From: Eubacterium sp.
GTDB taxonomy: Bacteria; Bacillota; Clostridia; Lachnospirales; Lachnospiraceae
Direction of reading: 5' to 3'
Length of the DNA: 23,870 bases
NCBI GenBank assembly: GCA_003486385.1
Contig: DNFT01000092.1
Location: 1-23,870 of the forward strand
This document shows, piece by piece, positions 1 through 6,419 of this stretch (within the stretch, counting starts at the first letter, position 1; every line of letters begins with the position of its first letter). Under the pieces are notes generated by a model. It was given only the letters and a program-made list of their open reading frames with translations, searched no databases and was not told the DNA's origin. Made by a program: the position numbers and the translations under genes.

Positions 1-39
1 TTTCCAGGGGAGCCCCTTCAGCCTCTTGGGTACTTCTCC
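1..39 (-). tRNA. tRNA-Ser(GGA), 5' part only
   Basis: Reading the minus strand from 39, a 7-base acceptor strand (GGAGAAG) is followed by a D arm and an anticodon stem CTCCC with loop CTGGAAA, which places anticodon GGA at positions 5-3. The pattern matches bacterial serine tRNAs, and the neighbouring gene is also a tRNA-Ser. The 3' half, including the long variable arm and T arm, lies outside the window, so it cannot be checked for integrity. It is probably co-transcribed with the next tRNA from the promoter at 216-244. Confidence 0.85.
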
Positions 40-97
40 AAACAGCCTGACCATTCAGTCACTATTCTGTTGTTAAATCCAGATTCCCGGATCAGAG

Positions 98-183
98 CGG
101 AGAGGATGGGATTCGAACCCATGCGCCCGTGAAGACAAACGGTTTTCAAGACCGCCCCGTTATGACCGCTTCGGTACCTCTCC
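98..183 (-). tRNA. tRNA-Ser(UGA)
   Basis: This is an 86-base class II tRNA. The acceptor strands GGAGAGG and CCTCTCC pair exactly and are followed by discriminator G at 98. The anticodon stem GCGGT/ACCGT encloses loop CTTGAAA, giving anticodon UGA at 148-146. A long variable arm and a standard GGTTCGAATCC T loop follow. CCA is not encoded. It decodes UCN serine codons. It lies 26 bases downstream of a promoter start point predicted near 209, and 58 bases upstream of the truncated tRNA-Ser(GGA). Confidence 0.97.
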
Positions 184-215
184 ATTATTCTTGCGCCTTG
201 CTCAGCGCAGGATTT

Positions 216-244
216 ATATTATCACCATTCCTGCATAAAGTCAA
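216..244 (-). promoter_or_regulatory. Promoter of the tRNA-Ser pair
   Basis: On the minus strand a TTGACT -35 element (244-239) is separated by 17 bases from a TAATAT -10 element (221-216). This is close to the sigma-A consensus. Predicted initiation is near 209, about 26 bases before the mature 5' end of tRNA-Ser(UGA). The upstream flank (245-300) is extremely AT-rich, with A and T runs that could act as an UP element, as is usual for strong stable-RNA promoters. Confidence 0.75.
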
Positions 245-382
245 CAGCTTTTTAAAAATTTTTTTAATTTTTTTAATTAAATATATTTTTTATATAATTC
301 ATACCTATGCGTACAGTTTTTCAATGTGTAATACCCGACTGCATATACTGCATATAGCTCAGAAAAAAGCATCTCTTCCAAG

Positions 383-1111
383 CTATTTAATTCGCAGCAT
401 ATTTTCCAACGTCACTATGTCCTCAGGTGTTGTGACTTTAATATTATTGTATGAGCCCTTGCATAGCTTGACCCTTATTCCGGCAAAGCGTTCAACCACC
501 ATGGCGTCATCCGTTATATCACTGATATCAGCTCCTCCGGCGGCAGCATTTTCCATATCAGAATAAGCCTTCAGAGCATCAATAAATCTGAAGCATTGAG
601 GTGTCTGAACAGCCATAAGTGATGAACGCTTCGGTGTGTCTGCACTGAAGCCATACGAATCCACTATTTTTATGGTATCCTTTACAGGCACAGCCGGCAC
701 GCATGCCCTATATACTTCGACATTTGTTTTACATTCATTCAATAGCTCAGCATCCACACATGGTCTTGCACCATCATGTATATACACACAGTCATCTTCG
801 TCAGCAATTTCTAAGCGTGCTATTTCCTTAAGCCCATTATAGACAGAATCATAGCGTTCCTTTCCGCCCTGCACTATTGAACATACCTTTTTCAGATTGT
901 ACTTGTCAATGAGTTCTTTTTTGCAGTATCCGTCCTCACCTGCTCCGCACACCAGAATAACAGCATCAATGAAGCTATCCTCCATAGCCTTCAATGAATA
1001 ATATAATACAGGCTTCCCATTCAGCAGCAAATACTGCTTAGGCACACTGCTTTTCATGCGGCTTCCCCTGCCTCCTGCGAGCACTATTGCTATATGTGTA
1101 CATTCACCCAT
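383..1111 (-). CDS. ispD: 2-C-methyl-D-erythritol 4-phosphate cytidylyltransferase
   Basis: IspD transfers CMP from CTP to 2-C-methyl-D-erythritol 4-phosphate in the cytosolic MEP pathway to isoprenoid precursors. The 242-residue protein has the usual family length. It shows the nucleotide-binding motif LAGGRGSRM (11-19) with PKQ at 24-26, IHDGARP (111-117), VPVKDTIK (141-148), VQTPQ (168-172), TDDAMVVE (200-207) and NIKVTTPED (223-231), all in the expected order. The start has GGAGG 12 bases upstream, slightly long, but no better codon exists. It is the last gene of the unit that begins at the zinc-ribbon gene, 23 bases after tsaD. No convincing terminator is visible after it; the DNA at 250-300 is AT-rich without a stable hairpin. 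Confidence 0.95.
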   Translation of the reverse strand: MGECTHIAIVLAGGRGSRMKSSVPKQYLLLNGKPVLYYSLKAMEDSFIDAVILVCGAGEDGYCKKELIDKYNLKKVCSIVQGGKERYDSVYNGLKEIARLEIADEDDCVYIHDGARPCVDAELLNECKTNVEVYRACVPAVPVKDTIKIVDSYGFSADTPKRSSLMAVQTPQCFRFIDALKAYSDMENAAAGGADISDITDDAMVVERFAGIRVKLCKGSYNNIKVTTPEDIVTLENMLRIK

Positions 1112-1134
1112 ATTCTTCTGCTTCCTCCATAGAT

Positions 1135-2226
1135 TTAGCTGTCAATTCTTCCTCTCAGACTCTTCTCTCCGAGCTTAAGATTAGGTACCGCATTCAAATC
1201 CCATCCTGCCCTCACGCCTGCCATATATTCATAATAGCCCGCGCTGCCTATCATTGCCGCATTATCGGTGCAGAAAATAGGCGATGGATGGTAGAACTTA
1301 ATATTATTTTTCCCGCATTCCTCCTCAAGTGCTGCCCGGAGCGCACTATTAGCCGCAACACCGCCAGCCACGGCAAGCTTCTTGCAGCCATTTTCCTTTG
1401 CGACCATGACTGCACGGGAAACAAGTGCCTCCACAACTGCATTCTGAAATGATGCAACCAGATCTGCACGATTTATTTCCTCATTCTTCATTTCGCAATG
1501 ATTGATATAATTGAGCACAGCAGACTTAATTCCGCTAAAGCTAAAATCATAAGGAGCGCCGTCAACCTTAGCTCTCGGAAATACTATAGCGTCCTTATTT
1601 CCCTCCTTTGCAAGCCTGTCAATCTTCGGCCCACCCGGATAACCTAAGCCCACCGCACGGGCTACCTTGTCAAAGGCTTCACCTGCGGCATCATCCCTTG
1701 TTCTTCCTATTATCTTATATACCCCATAGTCTTCTACAAGCACAATATTGGTATGTCCACCCGATACCACAAGGCACGTAAAAGGTGGTTCAAGGTCTGG
1801 GTTTTCTATATAGTTGGCACTGATATGACCTTCTATATGGTGTACCCCCACAAGCGGCTTATCTGCGGCAAATGCCAATGATTTTGCGAAAGCAACGCCC
1901 ACAAGCAATGCGCCCACAAGTCCCGGTCCGTAAGTAACCGCAACCGCCGTTATATCATCAAGAGCTACACCCGCCTCCTTAAGTGCCTGTTGTGTAACCT
2001 GGTTAACCTGTTCCATATGCTTACGTGATGCTATCTCCGGAACCACTCCTCCATATAATGTATGTAAGTCTATCTGTGATGATATAATATTAGACAGCAC
2101 TGTCCTTCCGTTTTTCACAACGGCTGCTGCCGTCTCATCACATGAGCTCTCGATTGCAAGTATCAGCACATCTTTTTTCTCCGAATTGCTGCCATTTTCT
2201 GTTTTTTCCTGTAAATTCTCTTCCAT
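1135..2226 (-). CDS. tsaD: tRNA N6-adenosine threonylcarbamoyltransferase TsaD
   Basis: TsaD transfers the threonylcarbamoyl group from TC-AMP to A37 of ANN-decoding tRNAs, working with TsaB and TsaE, both encoded at 4647-5815. The 363-residue product has the ASKHA fold signature ESSCDET near residues 26-32, the metal-binding HIEGH near 130-134, and GYPGGPKIDRLA in the middle. About 20 charged residues precede the first strand, a short extension relative to most TsaD proteins. The ATG at 2226 is chosen because GGAGG lies 7 bases upstream; the longer in-frame TTG at 2256 has no such site. It is 41 bases after the preceding membrane-protein gene and 23 bases before ispD, probably in one transcript. 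Confidence 0.96.
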   Translation of the reverse strand: MEENLQEKTENGSNSEKKDVLILAIESSCDETAAAVVKNGRTVLSNIISSQIDLHTLYGGVVPEIASRKHMEQVNQVTQQALKEAGVALDDITAVAVTYGPGLVGALLVGVAFAKSLAFAADKPLVGVHHIEGHISANYIENPDLEPPFTCLVVSGGHTNIVLVEDYGVYKIIGRTRDDAAGEAFDKVARAVGLGYPGGPKIDRLAKEGNKDAIVFPRAKVDGAPYDFSFSGIKSAVLNYINHCEMKNEEINRADLVASFQNAVVEALVSRAVMVAKENGCKKLAVAGGVAANSALRAALEEECGKNNIKFYHPSPIFCTDNAAMIGSAGYYEYMAGVRAGWDLNAVPNLKLGEKSLRGRIDS

Positions 2227-2267
2227 TTTCTTTCCTCCATCAATTACATGGAACAAGTCTCTTATAG

Positions 2268-2861
2268 TCAGTCGCCTTCAACGCTTGTCTCGGGAATCAC
2301 ATCCCAGAAAACTATCTTCCACTGACTGTTTTTATCCTGTCTGAGGGTATACTCCTCATATACCTTGCTTCTGCTTCCGCCATCTTCGGCAGTATAATAT
2401 ACAGCCTTGACCTTGGCATACTGGATACTGTTATCAATGAGATATTCTATATCTGATGCTCTCTGGATTGTATACTCCACAATTTTCTTCTTGTTAAGCT
2501 TATAGGATTCTATTTCCGCCCTAAGTCTTTCCATATATTCATCATAATCGTTATATGATAATAGCTCATCATCAAAGGTCGCCCGTGCATGCTGTGCAAG
2601 TCCATTGAGCTGGTCATCGTTATACTCGCCATCATAGTACGCCTTTATTATCCTGCTGTAATAGAGTACAACATCGTGCGGATTGGAGGGATAATTAAGC
2701 TGCATGTCCTTCGACAATATCTTTCCCACCTCCGATGTATCAGCCTCCGGTTCTTCGGTATTTGAAGAACCTGCGGTAAGCTTTATATAACATGCCAATA
2801 TAACGCTCGCCATAAGTGTGATCACAAGAACAGACTTCAGTATTCTCCATTTGTCTTTCAT
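2268..2861 (-). CDS. Membrane-anchored protein of unknown function
   Basis: I do not recognise a function. The 197-residue protein starts with a basic segment (MKDKWR) and one hydrophobic helix (about residues 8-26) ending in Cys-Tyr. This could be a signal anchor or, less likely, a lipoprotein signal, because the residue before Ala-Cys is Leu rather than the usual small residue. The rest (30-197) is hydrophilic and acidic, probably extracytoplasmic, with an NTF2-like or small alpha/beta feel: helical, rich in Tyr, Asp and Glu, ending in strands such as VKAVYYTAED and WKIVFWDVIPE. The ATG at 2861 is preceded by AAGGAGG at 8 bases, so the upstream in-frame ATG at 2882 is not used. It follows the RNase Z gene by 17 bases and precedes tsaD. 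Confidence 0.75.
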   Translation of the reverse strand: MKDKWRILKSVLVITLMASVILACYIKLTAGSSNTEEPEADTSEVGKILSKDMQLNYPSNPHDVVLYYSRIIKAYYDGEYNDDQLNGLAQHARATFDDELLSYNDYDEYMERLRAEIESYKLNKKKIVEYTIQRASDIEYLIDNSIQYAKVKAVYYTAEDGGSRSKVYEEYTLRQDKNSQWKIVFWDVIPETSVEGD

Positions 2862-2878
2862 AGCTGTATCCTCCTTTA

Positions 2879-3790
2879 TCATGCATCCTCAAACTTCAGT
2901 GTTACATTTTTTCCGTCCCTCGCGGCTATTGTCGCAGGGAAAATCTCCTTTACTTTATCTAAGAATTCTTCAGGATGTGCCATCGACGGACTGTAATGAG
3001 TGAGCCACAACTGATTTACAGCCGCCTTTGACGCAATCGTTGCAGCTTCATACATAGTCATGTGCTTGTATTCTTTCGCCTTTGAAAGCTTGTCCGGTTC
3101 TCCGTACATTCCCTCACAGATAAACAGATCCGCTCCGGCTGCATATTTTCCGATAACATCAGCCGGCCTGCTGTCCGTGCAGTAGGTTACCTTTAAGCCC
3201 TTTCTCGGCGGTCCCATAACCATATCAGGCGTATATGTCCTTCCATCAAGCTCAATTGTGCTGCCCTTTTGCAGAACATTCCACTGATTTACCGGTATCC
3301 CAAGCTCCTTCGCCCTTGCTGCATCGAATTTACCGGCGCGTTCAATGCTAACACTATATCCATAACACAGTATACTGTGGTTCACCCTATATGCATTTAT
3401 AACATATCCGTTAATTCTTATCTCCTCTTCAGGCTGCGTAAGCTCTATAAAATTAATTTCAAAAGGCAGCTCCGGTGCAATAACCCTAAGTGAGTTAACC
3501 ACTCTTTCCACACCCTTAGGTCCAATTATAGTGAGCGGCTCCGTCCTCTCCGCATTACCCATGCTGAGCAGAAATCCCGGAAGCCCGCTTATATGGTCGG
3601 CATGGTAATGTGTAAAGCAAATAATATCAACCGGTTTGGAGCTGATACCCGCCTTTTTCATCGCCACCTGTGTTCCTTCCCCACAATCTATAAGAAGCTG
3701 GCTGCCATTATATTTTAAAGTCAATGCGGTAAGCCACCTCCCCGGAAGCGGCATCATACCGCCCGTCCCCAGCAGACAAACATCAAGCAT
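2879..3790 (-). CDS. rnz: Ribonuclease Z family metallo-beta-lactamase nuclease
   Basis: RNase Z removes 3' trailers from tRNA precursors that lack encoded CCA, which fits the CCA-less tRNA-Ser in this window. The 303-residue protein has the metal-binding HYHADH (61-66), the later ligand His138 in VNHSILCYGYS, Asp206 in CTDSR, the EGMY segment that parallels HEATF, HMT (243-245) and His265 in LTHYSP. These follow the same order and spacing as in the B. subtilis enzyme. The N-terminal PxKxRN motif of typical RNase Z is replaced here by MPLPGRW. The ATG at 3790 has GGAGG six bases upstream; the longer frame (from 3832) would overlap the preceding gene. A general MBL-fold hydrolase is the alternative. 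Confidence 0.85.
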   Translation of the reverse strand: MLDVCLLGTGGMMPLPGRWLTALTLKYNGSQLLIDCGEGTQVAMKKAGISSKPVDIICFTHYHADHISGLPGFLLSMGNAERTEPLTIIGPKGVERVVNSLRVIAPELPFEINFIELTQPEEEIRINGYVINAYRVNHSILCYGYSVSIERAGKFDAARAKELGIPVNQWNVLQKGSTIELDGRTYTPDMVMGPPRKGLKVTYCTDSRPADVIGKYAAGADLFICEGMYGEPDKLSKAKEYKHMTMYEAATIASKAAVNQLWLTHYSPSMAHPEEFLDKVKEIFPATIAARDGKNVTLKFEDA

Positions 3791-3806
3791 CAAAAACCTC
3801 CTGTAT

Positions 3807-4067
3807 TTATAATAATTCTGTGCGCTGCACAACCTTTACAGGATATCTGAATTCAGAGCATATCCTGTCATAACATTCCTCACATACATCAAAGCTGTGG
3901 TTTTCTCCGTCTTTTTCCGAAAAATAATCCCATTCGGCACATATATGCGCGACGCCTTCCCTGACAATTCCATTGGCAACAACAAGATTCTTTCCACAGC
4001 AGTTACATATAACCGCAGTAAGATAATTTCCTTTATATTTTCTCATGAATATCACTTTCCCTTCCAT
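3807..4067 (-). CDS. Small zinc-ribbon-like protein, function unknown
   Basis: An 86-residue protein (79 if translation starts at the in-frame ATG at 4046) with a CNCC cluster (Cys21, 23, 24), Cys43, and VCEECYDRIC (Cys62, 65, 70). The paired CxxC knuckles suggest one bound zinc. No DNA-binding helix or catalytic motif is apparent. The start is unsettled. The first ATG has no good ribosome site and lies just below a perfect hairpin, whereas the second (MRKYKGNY...) has GGAAGGG about 12 bases upstream. The gene ends 16 bases before rnz and appears to head the operon through ispD. Its own promoter is predicted at 4146-4175. Confidence 0.7.
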   Translation of the reverse strand: MEGKVIFMRKYKGNYLTAVICNCCGKNLVVANGIVREGVAHICAEWDYFSEKDGENHSFDVCEECYDRICSEFRYPVKVVQRTELL

Positions 4068-4077
4068 GCGCTCAGTT

Positions 4078-4097
4078 AATTATCGTATTTGATAATT
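4078..4097. repeat. Perfect inverted repeat in the zinc-ribbon gene leader
   Basis: Arms AATTATC and GATAATT (7 bp, perfect) flank the 6-base loop GTATTT. On the minus-strand transcript the hairpin ends 10 bases before the first possible start codon at 4067, the region where a ribosome site would be expected. It could be an operator or an RNA hairpin that affects initiation; the sequence alone does not decide. Confidence 0.5.
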
Positions 4098-4110
4098 GGC
4101 GTGCATATTC

Positions 4111-4132
4111 AAGCCATAATCATCTATGGCTT
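4111..4132. repeat. Second perfect inverted repeat in the same leader
   Basis: Arms AAGCCATA and TATGGCTT (8 bp, perfect) flank loop ATCATC. It lies between the predicted start point (about 4139) and the hairpin at 4078-4097, so the two hairpins would be stacked in the 5' leader. Neither is followed by a run of T on the transcribed strand, so neither looks like a simple terminator. Confidence 0.5.
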
Positions 4133-4145
4133 CATCCGCGATTTC

Positions 4146-4175
4146 ATTATAAATAAAAAATTATTCTCTTTTCCA
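4146..4175 (-). promoter_or_regulatory. Predicted promoter of the zinc-ribbon/rnz/tsaD/ispD unit
   Basis: On the minus strand TGGAAA (4175-4170) and a perfect TATAAT (4151-4146) are separated by 18 bases. Initiation would be near 4139, giving a leader of about 70 bases containing two hairpins. The -35 element is only moderate. The promoter sits just downstream of the weak rimI terminator, which supports a transcript boundary here. Confidence 0.5.
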
Positions 4176-4189
4176 GTGGAAATCAGTTG

Positions 4190-4214
4190 AAAAAATGGTA
4201 TATTTTATAATACC
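4190..4214 (-). terminator. Weak intrinsic terminator after rimI
   Basis: On the minus strand GGTAT and ATACC (5 bp) pair around an 8-base AT loop that includes the rimI stop codon, followed by A and six T. The stem is short, so some read-through into the zinc-ribbon operon is likely. Confidence 0.45.
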
Positions 4215-4654
4215 TTCGTCATCAGAACCGCATTTTCCGTCGGTTTCTGGTAAAAGCTCTTTCTAATTCCATCAATTTCAAAGCCCATCTTTCCATAAAG
4301 GGAGCGTGCGGCTGTGTTGCTCTCGCGCACCTCAAGATGAAGATATTTCACATTCTTTTTTCTGCATATCATCTCAAGACCCTCAAGAAGCTTAACCGCA
4401 ATGCCTCTCTTTCTGTATGGTGCAGCAACAGCAATGTTGGTAATCTCAGCTTCATCAAGCACGACCTGCATTCCCGCATAGCCTGCCACTGTGCCATCCT
4501 CACCGGCAATGGCGGTTATATAAGCATACAGCTCTGATTCCACGGCATCGCTGAAAGCCTTGTTGCTCCACGGTGTAGAAAAACATTCCTTCTCTATCGC
4601 TGCGACAGCCTCCACCTGCCCTGATGTCATAGGCGCAATGATAATATCAGCCAT
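4205..4654 (-). CDS. rimI: Ribosomal-protein S18-alanine N-acetyltransferase family (GNAT)
   Basis: RimI transfers acetyl from acetyl-CoA to the N-terminal alanine of ribosomal protein S18; related enzymes act on other substrates. The 149-residue product has the GNAT fold in order: the N-terminal CFSTPWS segment (25-31), the acetyl-CoA loop YRKRGIAVKLL (80-90), the LEVRESNTAARSLYGKMGF block (107-125) and a C-terminal FYQKPTENAVLM. The ATG at 4654 is chosen because GAGGG lies six bases upstream. It overlaps the tsaB stop by 8 bases, indicating translational coupling. The tsaE-tsaB-rimI order is very common in Firmicutes, which strengthens the name. Confidence 0.9.
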   Translation of the reverse strand: MADIIIAPMTSGQVEAVAAIEKECFSTPWSNKAFSDAVESELYAYITAIAGEDGTVAGYAGMQVVLDEAEITNIAVAAPYRKRGIAVKLLEGLEMICRKKNVKYLHLEVRESNTAARSLYGKMGFEIDGIRKSFYQKPTENAVLMTKVL

Positions 4655-5369
4655 TAGCCGCCCTCTTTTCATTCAGCTCTCTCTCCGCCTGTGAAAGCCT
4701 TAGATAATCCGGCAAATGCTCCGAGGCAGCTTCAGTTTTTCCTTCATTGTAATATATCCCACCCAATACTGCCACAGAAGCGGCTCTCTGTCTGTTCATT
4801 GAGGCAGGTGCGAGCTCATAGCCGGTGCCTTTAAAATGTTCATCTATTCTGTCCTTGAACACAGGTATTCCGTCACCTATAAACATCACTTTTTTGCCGG
4901 AGGTGTTAAGCGCGTCCAGCTTTTCCATAAGCTCGTCAAAGGTTATCGCACTGTTTTCAAGAAGAATATTGAACTTACCATCTGAAAATTCATATATTCC
5001 GGTGTACACCTGCGAACGTCTTGCATCCATGATAGGGCATACAAGTCCCGCATAGCCATAGGCATTATAAGCCATAGCATCCAATGTCGGAACGTGAATC
5101 AAAGGAATGTCCAGCGCCATTCCAAGTCCTTTCGCCGTAGCAGAGCCTATTCTTAGACCGGTGTATGAGCCCGGTCCTCCCGATACAGCTATCGCATCTA
5201 TCGACCTCTTATCAGTCTGCGTCATTGTTAAAATCTCATCAATCATCGGAAGCAAAGTCTGTGAATGTGTGACCTTGTGGTTAACCGTATACTCTGCAAC
5301 AAGAATATCATCGTTGACTATTGCTGCCGAAGCAACCAGTGATGAGCTCTCAATCGCAAGAATCTTCAT
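4647..5369 (-). CDS. tsaB: tRNA threonylcarbamoyladenosine biosynthesis protein TsaB
   Basis: TsaB is the ASKHA-fold partner of TsaD and is needed for t6A37 formation in tRNA; it is thought to be a scaffold rather than the catalyst. The 240-residue protein starts with MKILAIESSS, has the VSGGPGSYTGLRIGSATAKGLG segment (about 63-84) typical of the family, and lacks the HIEGH metal motif of TsaD. That difference separates the two paralogues in this window. The start has GGAGGG nine bases upstream. It lies 2 bases after tsaE and overlaps rimI by 8 bases. Confidence 0.95.
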   Translation of the reverse strand: MKILAIESSSLVASAAIVNDDILVAEYTVNHKVTHSQTLLPMIDEILTMTQTDKRSIDAIAVSGGPGSYTGLRIGSATAKGLGMALDIPLIHVPTLDAMAYNAYGYAGLVCPIMDARRSQVYTGIYEFSDGKFNILLENSAITFDELMEKLDALNTSGKKVMFIGDGIPVFKDRIDEHFKGTGYELAPASMNRQRAASVAVLGGIYYNEGKTEAASEHLPDYLRLSQAERELNEKRAANG

Positions 5370-5371
5370 CT

Positions 5372-5815
5372 TTATCTTCCCTCCTTAATGCTCACACGAC
5401 GGTAGTCAAAGCCTTTTTCCGTATTCTTCGTTATTTCAATAAAAATACAATCATCAGGAAGCAGTTCCTCAATCATAAGTCCCCACTCAACAATGCATAC
5501 TCCGTCTCCGTAAAAATATTCTTCATAGCCTATCTCGTCCATCTCGCTGACGTCCCCGATACGGTACACATCAAAATGGTAAAACGGCATTCTTCCGTCA
5601 TGGTATTCCTTCACAATCGTAAATGTCGGGCTGTCAACATAGTCTGTCACTCCCAGTCCGCTGGCAAAGCCCTGTGTAAAAACTGTCTTTCCGGTTCCTA
5701 AATCTCCCGTAAGGCATATCACCTGTCCCGGAACAGCCTGTGTGGCAAGCTGCTGTCCGAGGCGGTATGTATCCTCGTATGAAAATGTCTCTACAATTCT
5801 TAAATTACTGCTCAC
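5372..5815 (-). CDS. tsaE: tRNA threonylcarbamoyladenosine biosynthesis ATPase TsaE
   Basis: TsaE is the P-loop ATPase that resets the TsaB-TsaD complex during t6A synthesis. It shows Walker A GDLGTGKT, SPTFTIVKEY, HFDVYR and IVEW, in the usual order for a protein of about 150 residues. The GTG at 5815 (147 residues) is preferred because GGAGG lies 5 bases upstream; the ATG at 5827 (151 residues) has the same GGAGG inside its coding sequence and only a poor site ahead. It follows the YcxB-like gene closely and is 2 bases from tsaB, so it is translated as part of that operon. Confidence 0.94.
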   Translation of the reverse strand: MSSNLRIVETFSYEDTYRLGQQLATQAVPGQVICLTGDLGTGKTVFTQGFASGLGVTDYVDSPTFTIVKEYHDGRMPFYHFDVYRIGDVSEMDEIGYEEYFYGDGVCIVEWGLMIEELLPDDCIFIEITKNTEKGFDYRRVSIKEGR

Positions 5816-5837
5816 TTTTTCCTCCATGGAATGTCCA

Positions 5838-6326
5838 TCACTTTAATCTTCCCGGCAGATGTGCTCTCACAAGCTTGGCAAATTCCTCATACTGACTGCC
5901 GATGGCAGCCTTAGGCAGTATGATTCCGTTGTTCACGGTAATATATATAACCACAATCCTGCCATAGTCCGCCGCCTTATAGCACTCGTCCCAGTTTTTG
6001 GATGTAACGCTCTCGCCCTGACTTACGGTTATCCCCTTCCCGTCAAAGCAATAGTTAAGCTCATCCTTGTAAACAGGATTTCTGGCAATCTGGCGTCCTG
6101 CATTTCTCCAGAGCATGACCGGCTGTATTATCGTATATATCGAACCCAGTAAAATAAGTAAAAGAATACTGTACAGTTCCATCTGTGAGTATGTCAATGC
6201 CGCCACCACATAGCAGCCTATTCCGAAAAGGAACATGATGACTCCCATAGGCTTGCGGTATGCATTATTGATAAGAAAAGAAAACATTTCTTTTCTTGTA
6301 AGCTTAACCTTAAATTCAACTTTCAT
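5838..6326 (-). CDS. YcxB-like membrane protein, function unknown
   Basis: A 162-residue protein with a short N-terminal strand pair (MKVEFKVKLTRKEM), two adjacent membrane helices (about residues 27-46 and 51-70), then a cytoplasmic domain with the pattern YCFDGKGITVSQGESVTSKNWDECYKAADYGRIVVIYI. This layout resembles the YcxB-like C-terminal domain family, for which no biochemical function is established. GAGG lies five bases before the ATG. It is 93 bases downstream of tex and directly upstream of tsaE, so it probably shares a transcript with the t6A genes. Confidence 0.75.
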   Translation of the reverse strand: MKVEFKVKLTRKEMFSFLINNAYRKPMGVIMFLFGIGCYVVAALTYSQMELYSILLLILLGSIYTIIQPVMLWRNAGRQIARNPVYKDELNYCFDGKGITVSQGESVTSKNWDECYKAADYGRIVVIYITVNNGIILPKAAIGSQYEEFAKLVRAHLPGRLK

Positions 6327-6419
6327 ATAATCCTCATTTCCAACAAATAGATATTAAAGCAGTGCTGCATGCCGTTAAAACCGAATGTGCCGCAGGTCTG
6401 ATTCATTTAATAATTCTAT

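Noticed and set aside
340..358. Direct repeat CTGCATATA x2 downstream of ispD
   Set aside because: Two 9-base copies in AT-rich DNA, with no symmetry or promoter relation that would suggest function.
184..382. Terminator after ispD
   Set aside because: The region has A and T runs but no stable stem followed by T on the minus strand; the only short AGC/GCT pairing is too weak.
129..566. Plus-strand open frame across the tRNA-Ser gene
   Set aside because: It runs through a complete tRNA and its promoter and antisense to ispD, and has no plausible protein features.
2224..2256. Upstream TTG start for tsaD
   Set aside because: It lacks a ribosome site, whereas the ATG at 2226 has GGAGG at 7 bases.
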